A DNA stretch of 64,000 nucleotides from Lophius americanus. Lineage: Eukaryota > Chordata > Actinopteri > Lophiiformes > Lophiidae. The notes beneath the pieces were generated by a model, which made no database searches, was not told the origin of the DNA, and saw only the letters and a program-made list of their open reading frames with translations. Positions within the stretch are counted from its first letter, which is position 1; every line of letters starts with the position of its first letter. This document shows positions 21,181 through 33,839 of this stretch, piece by piece. The stretch lies in the NCBI GenBank assembly GCA_037951165.1, contig JBBDHG010000028.1:4842501-4906500 (forward strand), given 5' to 3'. A program made the position numbers and the translations under genes.

Positions 21181-24100
21181 AAGCCGCTAGTGAATAAATC
21201 ATGTTGTCTTAGGTGTAGTGGATAGTTTTTAAATTTTACGGTGGATTTATCGAGCAGCATTGAGGTTAATATAAATGTTATCTCAGGAAAGTTGCATACA
21301 AGCGCGTGTGACATTAATATATGCGCGTATTGGATTTTAATTTATGTAGTCATTTAACTGCTGGCTGGAGCTAGCATCAGCTAATGCTAAAGATAGTTTA
21401 TGTTATAACATTATTCAGCATTTATTATAAGTTTTATAACACTGTTTCTACGACACGCTTGAACGACAAATAACATCAGATGATGCTGACCACAGGAGCG
21501 GCAAGTATCCACCAACGTTGTGTCAGCTTGTTTTTCCTTTCTCTTTAAATTAATCTTATTAAACATAAATATTTATCTATATCTCTATACAGTCACAATC
21601 TTTGTCACATACAAAAACAGTTTATAATGTTTACAGACATGTTTACTTTCTCTGGAATAAATGTTCATGTCTTCTGCATTAAATTAGTTCTTTTTTTGGG
21701 GTATAATTTTATAAAATCTGAGCGTCTCCACAGAGCTGTTATCCATTATTGATAACAGCTTTGTGGGCTTTGTTTCATTCAGTGTTTATCTGAGTCACTA
21801 AGTAAATAATGCAAATCCTGCCTGTAACTGAATCTAAATGACTATATATTTCTATTTTATTTTTTATTGTTTGTTAATTGATGGTTTATTTAGCAGGGAC
21901 CATGCACTCTACATGTATAGTACCAGAAAGAACACATATTTATCTGTAGTCCTTGGGTGGAGGCCCAATTATGCACAGGCTACAGTAATTATGATAAATC
22001 AGAACAAACACAATAAAATGATACACAAAAAGACTAAAATACAGACTACCCCTACACTGCCCAAACAAAAGGCAGAGAAATTAATACATGTTCCCAGGTA
22101 GGGAGCTAACCATCAGCAATTCATTAAAACTTAGTTGTGGAGCCTGATTGTTTTGTGAATGACATTACAAGAATTTAACATAAGCCAAAACAGTAGAGGT
22201 TTTTTATCCATTATCTTTAGTTTTTTTATACAGGTTGTGAAGTGGTTGCGTTACAGGACTATTTCCCTGAGCCCAAATGGTAACGCAATATGGCAAATGT
22301 GAACATAGTATTTTATGTAGGTACAATTTTGCTGTATCTGTGCTCATTTGATGTCTTAGGAGTCTAAATTTTGCGAGATGATACTTAATTGTTTTTTTTG
22401 GGGGGGGGTATTTTCTTTTTAAAGGCTAGACTGCAATTGCAATTGGATGACTCCCTCATGCGTAAAAGTTTTTGACAAATTCAGTGTTAAGCACAAGTGA
22501 GTCATCCATTCTTTCTTTTTTTTACTTAAATAATCATGTCATCTCCATATATTTGTACCTTAACTCCTGGACAAATAGATGGTAAGTCATAGATATAAAT
22601 AATAAATCAAAGAGGGCCTACGATTGATCATTTGGGGACACCAACAGAACATTCCACAAATTAAAATATTCTAACTTTAATTCTTGTTGTCTGTTCATCG
22701 CATGATGCCAAATCCAAAGTTTAATTATGTGGTCGTGATGAATGCATTTGTTGATTGGTCTTTTCCTGTCCTTTTACAGGCTGTAACTAATGTCACAGCT
22801 CTGGCCCAGGTAGACCGGGAAAAGATCTACCAATGGATCAATGAGCTGTCCAGTCCAGAGACGAGAGAAAATGCCTTGCTCGAACTGAGCAAGAAACGTG
22901 AGTCTGTGCCAGACCTTGCACCAATGCTCTGGCATTCCTGTGGCACCATTGCTGCACTGCTGCAGGTATGACCCACCTCCTAGGTTTTAATCCCATGTGT
23001 ATATTCATTCTACCTGTTGTGTGGCCTAACTTAACTGTATTTACCTCTCTGTCTTTAGGAAATAGTGAACATCTATCCATCTATAAACCCACCTACACTC
23101 ACAGCTCACCAGTCCAACAGAGTGTGTAATGCCCTTGCTCTTCTGCAGTGTGTTGCTTCACATGCAGAGACACGGTAATGAGAAGTTTAGTTTATGAGAA
23201 AAATCTTCGATTAAATACTGATCCAGAAAGTTGTTTATTTCCACACCTGTATTATTATTTTTTATCACTAATAATAATAATAATAATAATACATTAGACC
23301 TGACATAATTGACCCATTCTCAATATACAATTCCGTCAAGAAGAACACCATCTAAAAACAGAGTTTCTGTATCATAAAATTCAATAATCAGAATTTGAGG
23401 CCTTAAAAAGTCTGAACTATGTTGAGTAATTACTTACGCGGTCTTCAAATCATTTAGATCAGTGCTAAATATGATGTCAACACGCCGCCATGCTGCCATC
23501 GTGTTCCTGAATGAGTTTGAAAAATGATTTAACTTTTGTCTGTCCATCATAATTTGTGCACACACACACACACACTCACACAGGTCTGTGAATAAATGTA
23601 TTTAATTCGATAGTCATCAATATTCAGCACAGTTTTTTTGTAGTCAGGATGTATGTCTGAAGTCAGTCTTCAGTTTCATATGTGATGGCCATAAAGTGTC
23701 TTCATTTTAGTGGTGTTTAATGTCTAAAAGTAATTACTTAATGAAAGCTAAAATAGATGCTGTAGAAGATATGTCTTTTTCAGGTGGGACATCATCATTT
23801 GTAAGCGAAATTCTAGGTGAAACTGGAGTTAATATCTTTTTTTCATGTCTATACTATTCTGATCAGATTGATTGAAATGCTTTTATTTGTTTGGTCTTTA
23901 CCAGGTCAGCTTTCCTCGCAGCACACATCCCTCTCTTCCTTTACCCCTTTTTGCACACTGTTAGCAAAACCCGGCCGTTCGAGTACCTGCGCCTCACCAG
24001 TCTCGGAGTCATCGGTAAACTTCACTCTTCTTTAGAACTTTTATTTCATGATTGAGGCTAATTTCCACCCCTCATCTAACTCGAGTCATCTCCGTGTCTT

Positions 24101-26883
24101 TTCTGCAGGAGCCTTGGTGAAAACTGATGAGCAAGAAGTGATAAACTTCCTCCTCACCACTGAGATCATCCCGCTGTGTCTCCGCATTATGGAGTCAGGG
24201 AGTGAGCTGTCAAAGACGGTAATAAAGTCCTCTAACTGACAGATGCTTAGCTTACCCCGCCTATATCTCAATAAGTGAACCCTGCATCCTTTGACACACC
24301 CCCACACAAACACAGACAGACATACTGGTAAATATTACCAGCAAAATTTTGCTAAAGTATGATAGTACTCATTGTGCAGTAGAACGGTCCATCTCAGTGT
24401 TTCACTGTTATGTTTGGATTACTGTTACTGCTGTAGATGTTTAAAAATGAGGTCATCAATATACTGTATGGCGTTGACTAGTTTTAATCTAAAGGATCAT
24501 TGCTGTGCTCTAAGAACCACACAACTTTAAAAAGTTCTGTATGTTTTAAGGCTTTGTGACCTTTTCCAGAGAATTTAAAAATGTGTTTTTAAAGTTTATT
24601 GATCTTAAGAAGTTGGAATTTTTTCAACCCATAAAGAAACACACTTTCTAACAAAGATATAACATCAACACATTTAAAGCTGTGTGAAGCATATGAAAAA
24701 TTGAAGTTAAGAGTAATTCACTATCCAGAATTGTTAGCACAGGCTGTGTAACCTGATCTTGAGTCTGTATCTGGCAGGTAGCGACCTTCATTCTGCAGAA
24801 GATCCTGCTGGATGACACCGGCCTGGCTTACATCTGCCAGACTTATGAGCGCTTCTCTCACGTTGCCATGATCCTTGTAAGTGTCGCTCCAGAAACATAA
24901 TAAGAGAAGGTCCTCTTAATATAGTATATAGTCTAGATAGTTTTTTTTTCAAACTTTATAATTCATTTATTTAAATAAATGCTGCAATCGGTGGATGAAG
25001 AAACGAGTCGTTGACTGTGAGGAGAACCAGGTGTTCTCCTGATGACCGTATGTACCGGTGTCTGCAGGAACAGGAGGACACAGACAGGAAACAGTATTTC
25101 AAGAATTAACCAACCTCAAAATTGAGTGAAAAAGCAATTCTCTCCATTCTTAGAAGAAGAGTTCTAATATCTAAAGGATGCTCTCATACCAGTACCTGGT
25201 TTTGGTCGGATACTTCTTCTGTATTTGTACTCATACTCTTAAATTTCCTCTGAATCAATCACACCTGGAGAGACTTTATGGATTTTTAATGTTAATGTTA
25301 ATAAACCTGTTTAGAGTCTCAGAGGACATCAAACAGATGCACCGCCTCTCAGTCTGACCGTACGCATCCAAAACTGAAAGGGTTGAATAGAGGAGTAAAA
25401 TTTGGTATAACCGTTCTCTTTATCTTCTTATGGATCATTGAATGTGTCCTCTGTGTTTGTCTCTGCAGGGTAAGATGGTTCTGCAGCTGTCTAAAGAACC
25501 CTCAGCTCGCCTGCTAAAGCACGTGGTCCGGTGCTACCTTCGCCTCTCAGATAATCTCAGGTAGAGCAGCCTTGGTTGTTTGGTCAGTTTAGAATGACTA
25601 GAGAATGACTAGAATTAATTCAGCAAGGCTGTATTTCACGATTCGAGTATAGTGGAAACCCTGAGTTTGTTAAGCCTGAGATGAGGGAAACTCAGTTTTC
25701 CGTTCCAAAAAGCAAGCATAGTTAAACTTTGAGTAAGTCACCATGGTCACTTACTCAGGTTATAGATTGACAGCAAGAGAGGACTGAGGGACCAAGATCG
25801 AACCTGCTTTCATTCCGTGATTTATCTGAATGACATTCTCAAACCATACATCTCAAACATCTCACACCGTGGAACTCTCATTCACATCCAAACAGAAGCT
25901 TCTTCTCCAACATCAGTGAATATTTGATACCAAAGCTAGTGAAAAAATAGCCACTGACTGATATTATAATTATGTTTCAAACCAAAGTGAGGTATAATTA
26001 TGAATTTCTAACCATTAAGTTTATTTAGATCGGGGGTTGCAGTGGCAGCAGGTCAAGCAAGATATATCCAAACGTTCCTTTTATCCAGCAACCCTTTCCA
26101 GCTCATCCCGGGGATGGGGGAAGAAAACGTTTCTCAGATTGAATGTATAGTATGTATATGCATAGTGAGTTCTGTGTCCACTCAGGATTAACTCCCTATT
26201 TGTGTTTTATGTTCAGCTGCTTTCACATGCGCTTACTGCCCATCAATGAAAACAAAAATCTGTCCAATATCATTCGGCCAACTTTTCACCACAATCAGAG
26301 AAACTAGTAAAACTAGACAATACATTCAATCAGGCAGCAATTTTCGTCAACGCCAGTTTTCGCTCCTCTAATGAAACAGCTTTTCTTTTTTATTCTTAAA
26401 TAGTTGCTGGTGAATGCATTAAAGCTTCCTGCTCAGTTTACATGAAGCATGGCAACCATTTGGCATCTCACTGGTTGCCTTTGTGAATTGCAGTATCAGA
26501 GCTCCATTGAGGATGGCTTTTGATCATCCGCGTGCACCAGTTTAACTCAGTTTCTCATCTCAGGGTTGATCAACTTAGGGCTAAACTAAGAGTTTGTTTA
26601 CACCACTTCCTGAAATACACCCAAGATCTCCACCACCTACAGGGGATGAGAAGCTGAGGATCTGCTGGTACCACTCTGAACCTAATCAAAATGATTGCTG
26701 TGGTTCCTCCTCAGAGCCAGAGAAGCCCTCCGTCAGTGTCTGCCAGACCAGCTGAAGGACAGCACCTTTGCTCAGGTGCTTAAGGATGACACCACCACCA
26801 AACGCTGGTTGGCCCAGTTGGTGAAGAACCTGCAGGAGGGCCAGGTCACTGATGCAAGAGGGATCCCCCTGGCTCCACAGTGA
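21090..26883 (+). CDS. cnot9: CCR4-NOT complex subunit 9 (RQCD1/CAF40)
   Basis: CNOT9 is an armadillo-repeat subunit of the CCR4-NOT deadenylase complex. It binds CNOT1 and recruits GW182/TNRC6 and other silencing partners. Exons: 21090-21101 (tentative), 22780-22965, 23059-23174, 23905-24014, 24109-24218, 24778-24876, 25469-25560, 26715-26883 (stop 26881-26883). Phases agree throughout; length is 297 residues with the chosen start (human 299). Blocks are almost identical to human, e.g. [18 protein letters not shown] and [18 protein letters not shown]. The start is chosen because exon 2 opens in phase 0 and ATG GCG GGA ACG|GTAACA gives a short in-frame first exon with a fair Kozak context; ATGCCG|GTAATG at 20,815 is an alternative. 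Odd points are several substitutions at positions rarely changed, including Phe to Cys at about residue 58. The 3' UTR carries a 28-bp repeat and AATAAA at 27246. Confidence 0.92.
21838..22680 (-). mobile_element. LINE reverse-transcriptase remnant (L2/Rex-like)
   Basis: On the minus strand the catalytic block is readable with stops: a GVPK-type start, [23 protein letters not shown] and GDDMII, i.e. the GVPQGS...YADD region of L2/Rex/CR1-type elements. The block [20 protein letters not shown] follows downstream. Several stops and frame changes show it is dead. It lies antisense in cnot9 intron 1. Confidence 0.8.
23270..23295. repeat. (TAA)n microsatellite
   Basis: About seven uninterrupted TAA units in cnot9 intron 3. 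A (CA)n run follows near 23,560-23,582. Confidence 0.9.
25628..26628. mobile_element. About 1-kb DNA element, copy 1, in cnot9 intron 7
   Basis: The left end has TGTATTTCACGATTC and TAGTGGAAACCCTGAG with CCTGAGATGAGGGAAACTCA. The right end carries the inverse theme: TTTCTCATCTCAGGGTTGAT and CACTTCCTGAAATACACCC. A second, shorter copy at 54,895-55,378 shares both ends and internal phrases such as GAGCTCCATTGA. There is no coding capacity. It is a non-autonomous inverted-repeat family that I do not name. Confidence 0.65.
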
Positions 26884-26910
26884 TGGAATAGGTCTGATCC
26901 TCAGAGATGA

Positions 26911-27062
26911 CATAGAACCACCAGCCATGATCCAGCTCTAGGGAACCATCAGCGATTATCCAACTTTGAAGACCCGTCAGCAATTATCCAGTTCTACAGA
27001 ACCGTCAGCCATGATCCAGTTCTACAGAATCCAGCCATGATCCAGATCTGCAGAACTGTCAA
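26911..27062 (+). repeat. 28-bp repeat in the cnot9 3' UTR
   Basis: Five to six diverged units of the type CAGCCATGATCCAGTTCTAC follow the cnot9 stop directly. They lie inside the predicted 3' UTR, upstream of AATAAA at 27246-27251. Confidence 0.8.
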
Positions 27063-27245
27063 GTCTTCTTTTTCATGGAGGGAGAACCTGAACCTTCTTC
27101 CTGACTGTTTTGTCTTCCTTCCCTGAGGTTCTGGTTGCGCCACGCTGTTCCTGCGGCAGTTTACTCATCATGGTTGTGAATTTCCGTTTTGTTGGATTTG
27201 TATTTGTTTTTTGCCAGATGGAAGTCTTGTTTTAGATGTTTGATT

Positions 27246-27251
27246 AATAAA
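27246..27251 (+). other. Candidate poly(A) signal of cnot9
   Basis: AATAAA 363 bases after the stop codon, followed by a T-rich segment (AAGTTTTTCTTATAG). It fits a short 3' UTR. Confidence 0.65.
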
Positions 27252-27269
27252 AAGTTTTTCTTATAGCAG

Positions 27270-29040
27270 GTCTAATCATACTCTTGATAGGAGCTGCTTT
27301 AGATCTAACTGGAAAACAGATACCTGAGAGTCTGATGTTAGAATCTAATCCTGTGGGGATGAAGCCCCCTCAACTGAATTTACACAAATTATCCTAGCTG
27401 TCTAATATTTAGATTTTTCTGCACACGTGTTTTTTTCAGTTTTCCATAGAAATATGATTTAAGGTGAGTGAAGGTTTGTCATTTCCTCAATATCATAAAA
27501 ATACGCACTAATCCAGGCTATGAATACAGTGATCTTGAGGATCAGATCTAAAGACTCAAGTTAACACGAAATACTATTTTCATATGACCAATTTGCTTAC
27601 TGGTCCATTTGTATGCAGTACAACCACAACTGAATCTAAAATTCCCAGAATGCACCGTGATAGCCGGCGAGCTAATCAATAGCTTCAGCGCTTCTCCCTG
27701 CTCCACGGTTGTCAGATATCAGCGTTTTTCCAGTCACTACGGTGGCCGACGGGGGCAGACACTGCAACCATCAATATGACAACAAACACATGCTGCAAGA
27801 AATCTCTTAACCACCATCACGCATAGTCACTTCAGTTGTCGCCATGCCAACGTGTACACAACGGTCAGAATGCCGAATACAAACTATTAAAATGGCGTAT
27901 TAAGCAATTGCAATGTACCTTGTATAGTTAAGTTGTGGGTAATGTGCTTTTAAGGGTCCGAATTAACTTTATTTGTTTTTCTCGCGACGTTGATTAAAGT
28001 TTTATTCTTGGTCACATGACTGCAAGGCCTGGAAGTTTAGCGAAGCAACAATTGTTAATTGTGTTGTCTTGTGGATTTTGCAGCGTGCCATTGTTGCGAA
28101 ATTGATGGTTGCAACTCTTGAAAATCTTAAAAGGCGAAGGTTCGGAGCCCAGGAGGGGCTGTAGGTGAGAGGTTTTTTAAATGATAAATAAAAATCGAAT
28201 TAGTAAGTCACAAGCGTCAGGAGCCCCTGAAGTCCCTTGAGATTAAAAAAAACGTTGTTTTAGCATGGTTATACCATGTCCTTGGAAACTATACTACTAA
28301 AAATACACTAAGCAGCAAATGGAAACCTAAGCATAAACCTATGCCATACACAGAAAAAAATAGGTTTATAGGTTAGAATCATATTCGGACAGCTTTTGCT
28401 TATAGGTATCCTTATTATTCATTAGCAGGAATTGTTGGCTGGGCATACTGAGAGACAACAGACAGCATCTACACGAGTGGTTTTTAAAGAACAGCCCTGC
28501 CTTAGCAGTGCAGATTTTATCTACTACGCACAAGATAATTATGTAGTCGCACAAGATTAAAAAAAATAATTTCACATCCAACATGTGCTGTTGTGTTAAA
28601 AAGAAGAGAACAGATGAAGCTGCTTACATTTAATGTTGAAATGCCCCTGGAGCCTGTTCATACACCTTCTGTTTTCTGAGCAGCAGCTTCTCATTACCGC
28701 AGAAACATATAAGAGGAGCAACATTCTACTTTTGTGTTTTATTGTGACAGAAGAAAGAAACGGCAACATGTTTTTTTTAAACATGTAATTTGTAACTTGA
28801 AAAATATAGTTTTCTGGCTGTTATGGATCCCTGTGAATGAAAACTTTTCATTGGAAATAATTATGTGAAATGATGCTTAAAATGACCTAATGGTCCAATC
28901 TACAGTTCATACAGTACGACATTATTCACAGGATGCATTACACCGGACAAAGGATGTTCAGAATGGGTATCTCGCTATCAAACATTTGCGTACATTGCAG
29001 AGGGAATATTAAGGATGTATGCGTGTAACATAGCCACCCC
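27270..29040. other. Intergenic; no gene recognised
   Basis: AT-rich sequence between cnot9 and a LINE. There is a locally GC-richer patch at about 27,650-27,780 and poly-purine or poly-A patches near 28,235 and 28,350. I found no conserved protein block or RNA gene on either strand. Confidence 0.5.
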
Positions 29041-29049
29041 TTGCAGGTT

Positions 29050-32000
29050 GGGCCCTGGCGTTGGGTGGCAATCTCCTGGCCCCCTCTGTGATTGAGTTTT
29101 ACATTTGTGTACAAATAATTTAGCCAAAATAATTATATTTATATTTAATTAATATTTTCTAGTAGAAATGGTGGAAGACATTCAATGCTGGATTTCATCC
29201 AAGCTTTGAAATTAAGCCAAAGGTTTTGAGTGATATTACAGTGAAAAAATAGATGAAACGTTGTTTCTTTGTCTGTCTCACAAAACTGACAACAATTACT
29301 GTCTATATTATAATTTTATTCTTAGAAATTCCCTAGAGGTGTACATTTCATTAATTATCTAGAACTGAACCTCTTGGCTTTGAGTGGGGGCCATGAATTG
29401 TATTTTTTTTTAATTAAATGGGCATCCAGTATTGAGCACCTGTCTAAAATATAATTTCTTCTTAAAGGGTAAGGATATCACATCTTCAACAGCAAATTTT
29501 CGAATTGCTGCCAATCGATTATTGCACATTCTATCGTCAAATTTTAAATCAACAATCATGAAAGGATGAATTGAGGGGATGACAGAAGAGTAAATAAGAC
29601 ATTTTGAGACCATCATCCTGAGTTTTATAAGGATTGCGGCCATTACCTTCAGATATCTCAGTGGGGGCCCCCCGTGAACTGCTGGGGAGCTGAGGTTTCA
29701 GGGTCTTGCTCAAGGACCCACAGCATTTTGCGTCGTTCACTATTTTACCCACTGAGCTAAAGCCGCCATACACTCTTTTGCAGGGGAGGATAAGCTATAT
29801 TTTCCAAGCAAAACTCACTATAATTCAAAACATTTCCTCTGTCATCCATGATGTGTGTAATTGACCAAATAACCTTCACCAGTTATCCAAAACATATTTT
29901 TTCCTAAGCAGGATACATCTATTACTCCAAATTGGAACCTCACTGGGATTAAAGTTGTGTGTAAAACAAATTTTCCAATGTTGTAGAACTTGTTCATGAA
30001 AGGCAGATAAATGTATCGTTAATTTGGACGATATTGGCCAGGAACCCAGAGGCAAGGACACAAAGCTGTTTATATCACTGTATAACATGCTGATGACATA
30101 AACAAACTTTTCTCCAAAACCAAAATGCTGTAGGGATTGCAAAATGAAAGGGTGCTCAACAAATTCAAATGTGAGATTTGTTTGTGAAAATCTACAAACA
30201 GTAAAAATCCATCAACCTCAATTAAATCACTGTAATCTATTAGATCCAGAACCAGGTGGGTGTTGTTGTGAATAGATATACCTTTGATAAAACTGGACTG
30301 TGTTTCACTAAATATTTGTGTAATACCTTCTTTCAATCTGGCAGTCAATACTCCTGAAAAAATCTTATAATCTGTATTGAGTAAGGTGATAGGCCATAAA
30401 AAATCAGGTATTCTCTTATCTTTTTTTTAATTGGGCATAAATGTTAGTACTCCTTGTTTCATCGTTCGAGTCAACTCCTGACTTTCTATACATCCTTAAT
30501 CCCATTCAGTAATAATTCTCTGATATCTGAGTCAAAAAATCGGAAGAAGTTTGTGGGAAAACCATCGGAGCCAGAAGATTCAACTTTACCAGTTTTTCCT
30601 ATAACAGTGTGCAATTCTTCTATAATAATGTCTGATTCGCAGAATTCTTTGAAAGCTAGGACAATACTAGGCAGGTCAACTTCAGCCTTATTAAAAAAAC
30701 GTCTTAGAATAAAAGTCAGAAAATGAAGAGATATATAATAATTTATAGAAATCAAACCCTTCATTTGCTAAAATCTTTGGATCAAGATCACGATCAGACG
30801 ATTCAGTCACATAAATGACAAGCATAATTATTGTGTTTTTTACTTGTCTCCTGCAGTGCAATCACATTATCATTATTCTCGTTACTGTTGTTATTGTCCT
30901 GAATATTATGAGCGTATTTGAGGATGTCATTCAGCAATTCACATTCATACTCACGATTTTGTTTGCACCGATTCTTAGTAATACCTATAGAGTATTCACA
31001 GATCTATGTTTTAGAAATTCCCATTTGTTGCAACTAAAAGATGATTGAGCATCATTTTTAGTTTCAGTTATCAATCTCCTAATATTATTACAATATTCCT
31101 AAATGTCTTTAATAGATCTTCATTACTCTTCCAATAGCCTCTAGAATTTATAGGCTTTTTAGTTGGATTTAAAATGAATGTGACTAAACAATGGCCAGTT
31201 ATGGGGCATGTGTAATGGAAGAATCAAATGTAGATCTCATTACTGCTTCTGTACCAAGCCACAAATAAATTGTTGTCTTGTTGTTTGCATTAGGTTTAAT
31301 AAAATAAAAAAAATGCTTCCTATGCGGATTTTGGAAGATGATTGTCACTGATAAACTGTATTATCGCAGGGTTATAGTGAAAGTTAGCATACTTTGAGGG
31401 CCACCTACCAAGCCATTCATCTGGGGTTAAATTGAAGTCCCCACCCACTAACACATAGTCAGTGGCGAAGGATGCTTTAATTCAACTATTACCTCTGTAA
31501 TTTTTGAAACAAGTTTAATGTTTTCGCCCTAGCTATTATATTCATAGGAATTGACCAGAATAAAAAATAAGTTGCATGCATTTAACACTACAGCCAACCG
31601 GTCAGCACTATTTGTAACAACTGGAAGATTATTCAAATAGAATGCAACTCCACCAGAACGGTTGGATCCATGGCCAAATAACATGGAGACATCCCATTGA
31701 TCTGATCAGCAGGTGGCGTCGGAGATGCATGTGAGTCTCTTGAAGAAAAAAAAAACAAGGCTTTCCTTTTAACATTATTTTTTAAACCAGTGGTATTTAA
31801 AGGGCAAAATTAAATATGAGTATTTAATTATAACATTTAGAGTCTTTGCAGGAAAAAAAAGGTAGAGACAATAACAAGAGGATTTTAGAGTAGTGTGTGA
31901 AAAGAAAGTAAGCAATTGAAACGCCCAAAGCAATTAGTCAGTGACATCCAGTGTAATTCTGACTGATTTAAAGTGCAAAATATGTGCATTTCAGGCTGCA

Positions 32001-32780
32001 CACCTGAAAACTCCACTATGGCAAATGTGCCTTCTGGTGAGCCTCTGGATTAAACTTTTCTCATAGTAGGTGACAAGGAGAATGATGAATTGGAGTCTTG
32101 ATCTGTTGTGTTGTAGTCTTGCAATTTTCAATATAGGCAAAGGGACCTCTGAAGTATGCAGTGCACCACATCGACTGCAACCTCCAATTTAGAATCCAAG
32201 TCCTTTGATCATCAGTCACCACTTTCTCTTGTATTGGTCTTCATTTTTATCAGCATTTTCTTTACGTAGCTGGTCAATTCCATTTTCCATCAATTTCATT
32301 TGGTCCTCCATTTAGTGAGGTCTACTGTGTTCACTTGCGTGATTTTCTCAAAGCTCGCTATCGTGGTCCTCATAAACTTTATCTGGTCATTAATCTCCAT
32401 CAACTGGTCGTCCACTCTTGTGCCTAAAGCTTGAATGGCTTCGAAGATGGCTTTATTGGAGATATCACATCCCTCTTCCTCTGATTTCTTTTTTCTTTTC
32501 TCCGCGTTGCATTGACGGAGAGTTTGAGTGTTGAGTCTTGAACTTGTTCCTGCTTCTTGTAGTTTTTGGAGTTAGTATGTTCCTCCATGGAGTATTCCTG
32601 TCCGCTGTCTTTAAGTAGTTTGGTAGGAATTTGTGGAACTTGGAGGACGACCAGCAACCGGTTTCTTTGCGTTTGACATTGCTAAGCATGAAATACAGTC
32701 GTATTTTATACGATTAAGCATTAAGGATGCAGAGCTAAAGAAAGTTGCAATACTAAGGCCGCCATTTTAACAGACCCTCA
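29050..32780 (-). mobile_element. Decayed near-full-length L1/Tx1-type LINE
   Basis: Read on the minus strand from 32.78 kb: a 5' end with AAAATGGCGGCC; an ORF1 remnant (about 32,690-32,250) with a coiled-coil stretch (CDISNKAIFEAIQALGTRVD); an AP-endonuclease fragment (NRSGGVAFYLNNLPVV, about 31,660); an RT N-terminal and palm region (SSGSDGFPTNFFRFF near 30,560; ETQSSFIKGISIHNNTHLVL near 30,280); and a C-terminal CxxC...H...C knuckle (CCQFCETDKETTFHLFFHC, about 29,270). Frames are broken in many places. A SINE at 29,655-29,775 is inserted into it. Confidence 0.8.
29655..29775 (-). mobile_element. tRNA-derived SINE inserted in the LINE
   Basis: On the minus strand it reads GGCGGCTTTAGCTCAGTGGG then TAAAATAGTGAACGACG and GGGTCCTTGAGCAAGACCCTG, the same layout as the plus-strand SINEs at 40,970 and 46,914. 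It interrupts the LINE and is therefore younger than it. Confidence 0.7.
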
Positions 32781-32789
32781 TATGTACGT

Positions 32790-33060
32790 TTTTGTGTTTG
32801 TTTTAGCCACAGCCATACGAAGCATGCGGAGACCTTGGAAACATTAAACTGTATTTTTGTTGTCACTTCGAGCCACTCAAGTTAAGGACTGTGTCCTTTA
32901 TCTACCCATTTAAATAAAGTGCTGCTCTCTGTGTCAGAGTTGAGCTGGACTCGGTGTTTATTGCGGTTACCACAACCCAGAGCTAAGCTAACTAAGCTAA
33001 CGGTAAGCAGAGACCTCTACTACGGTTCAGAGAAGAGAATCCGGAGAGGTAACACAGGTG
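32790..33060 (+). other. Possible LTR-like fragment
   Basis: AATAAAGTGCTGCTCTCTGT is followed by GAGTTGAGCTGGACTCGGTG and TTATTGCGGTTACCACA, a layout reminiscent of the R-U5 part of a long terminal repeat. There is no partner LTR, primer-binding site or gag/pol in the window, so this is only a suggestion. Confidence 0.2.
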
Positions 33061-33312
33061 ACATTAGAATAATATTGATTATCTGGTTATCATGGTTACC
33101 TGTCAGCGGGTAGGATATATTCTCTGGTAATTTATGTCCTCCTGCCGGTGGGTGATTGGGTAATCTGGAACACCAGTGGCACCTGAGCGTTCCTGTTTTT
33201 ACTTAAGGCCATGCTGCAGACCTATCTCTCTCTGCTCTTCCAATAGGCATCATGCATCATGGTTTGGTTCTGCTGCCTTGAGTTATGCACCTTACAACAT
33301 TCTCACACGCAT

Positions 33313-33838
33313 ACATTACCCGGTTTCCTGTCAGCGGGTGGGATAAATTACCCAGTTTCCTGTCAGTGGGTGGGATAAATTACCCAGTTTCCTGTCAGTG
33401 GGTGGGATAAATTACCCAGTTGCCTGTCAGTGGGTGGGATAAATTACCCAGTTTCCTGTCAGCGGGTGGGATAAATTACCCAGTTTCCTGTCAGTGGGTG
33501 GGATAAATTACCCAGTTTCCTGTCAGTGGGTGGGATAAATTACCTGGTTTTGTTTCACTGGGTGGGATAAATTACCCAGTTTCCAGTCAGCGGGTGGGAT
33601 ACATTACCCAGTTTCCTGTCAGTGGGTGGGATAAATTACCCAGTTTCCTGTCAGTGGGTGGGATAAATTATCCAGTTTCCTGTCAGTGAGTGGGATACAT
33701 TACCCAGTTTCCTGTCAGTGGGTGGGATAAATTACCTGGTTTTGTTTCACTGGGTGGGATAAATTACCCAGTTGCCTGTCAGTGGGTAAGATATATTACC
33801 TTGTCACCTGTCAGCGGGTCGGATATACTGAATTATCT
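33313..33838 (+). repeat. 32-bp minisatellite related to a Tc1 leader
   Basis: About 16 units of the type TTACCCAGTTTCCTGTCAGT followed by GGGTGGGATAAA (32 bp). Some units have the variant TACCTGGTTTTGTTTCACTG. A single related copy lies at 33,090-33,116 (GGTTACCTGTCAGCGGGTAG). The unit resembles TTGTCAGTGGGTGGTATATA in the leader of the Tc1-type remnant at 61.08 kb. Confidence 0.9.
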
Positions 33839-33839
33839 G

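Noticed and set aside
20739..21314. A 191-residue minus-strand ORF over the promoter region
   Set aside because: It overlaps the CpG-rich promoter, where stop codons are rare, and has no homology or conserved block.
33313..33838. A CRISPR-like array
   Set aside because: The repeats are contiguous with no unique spacers, and the genome is a vertebrate one. It is a minisatellite.
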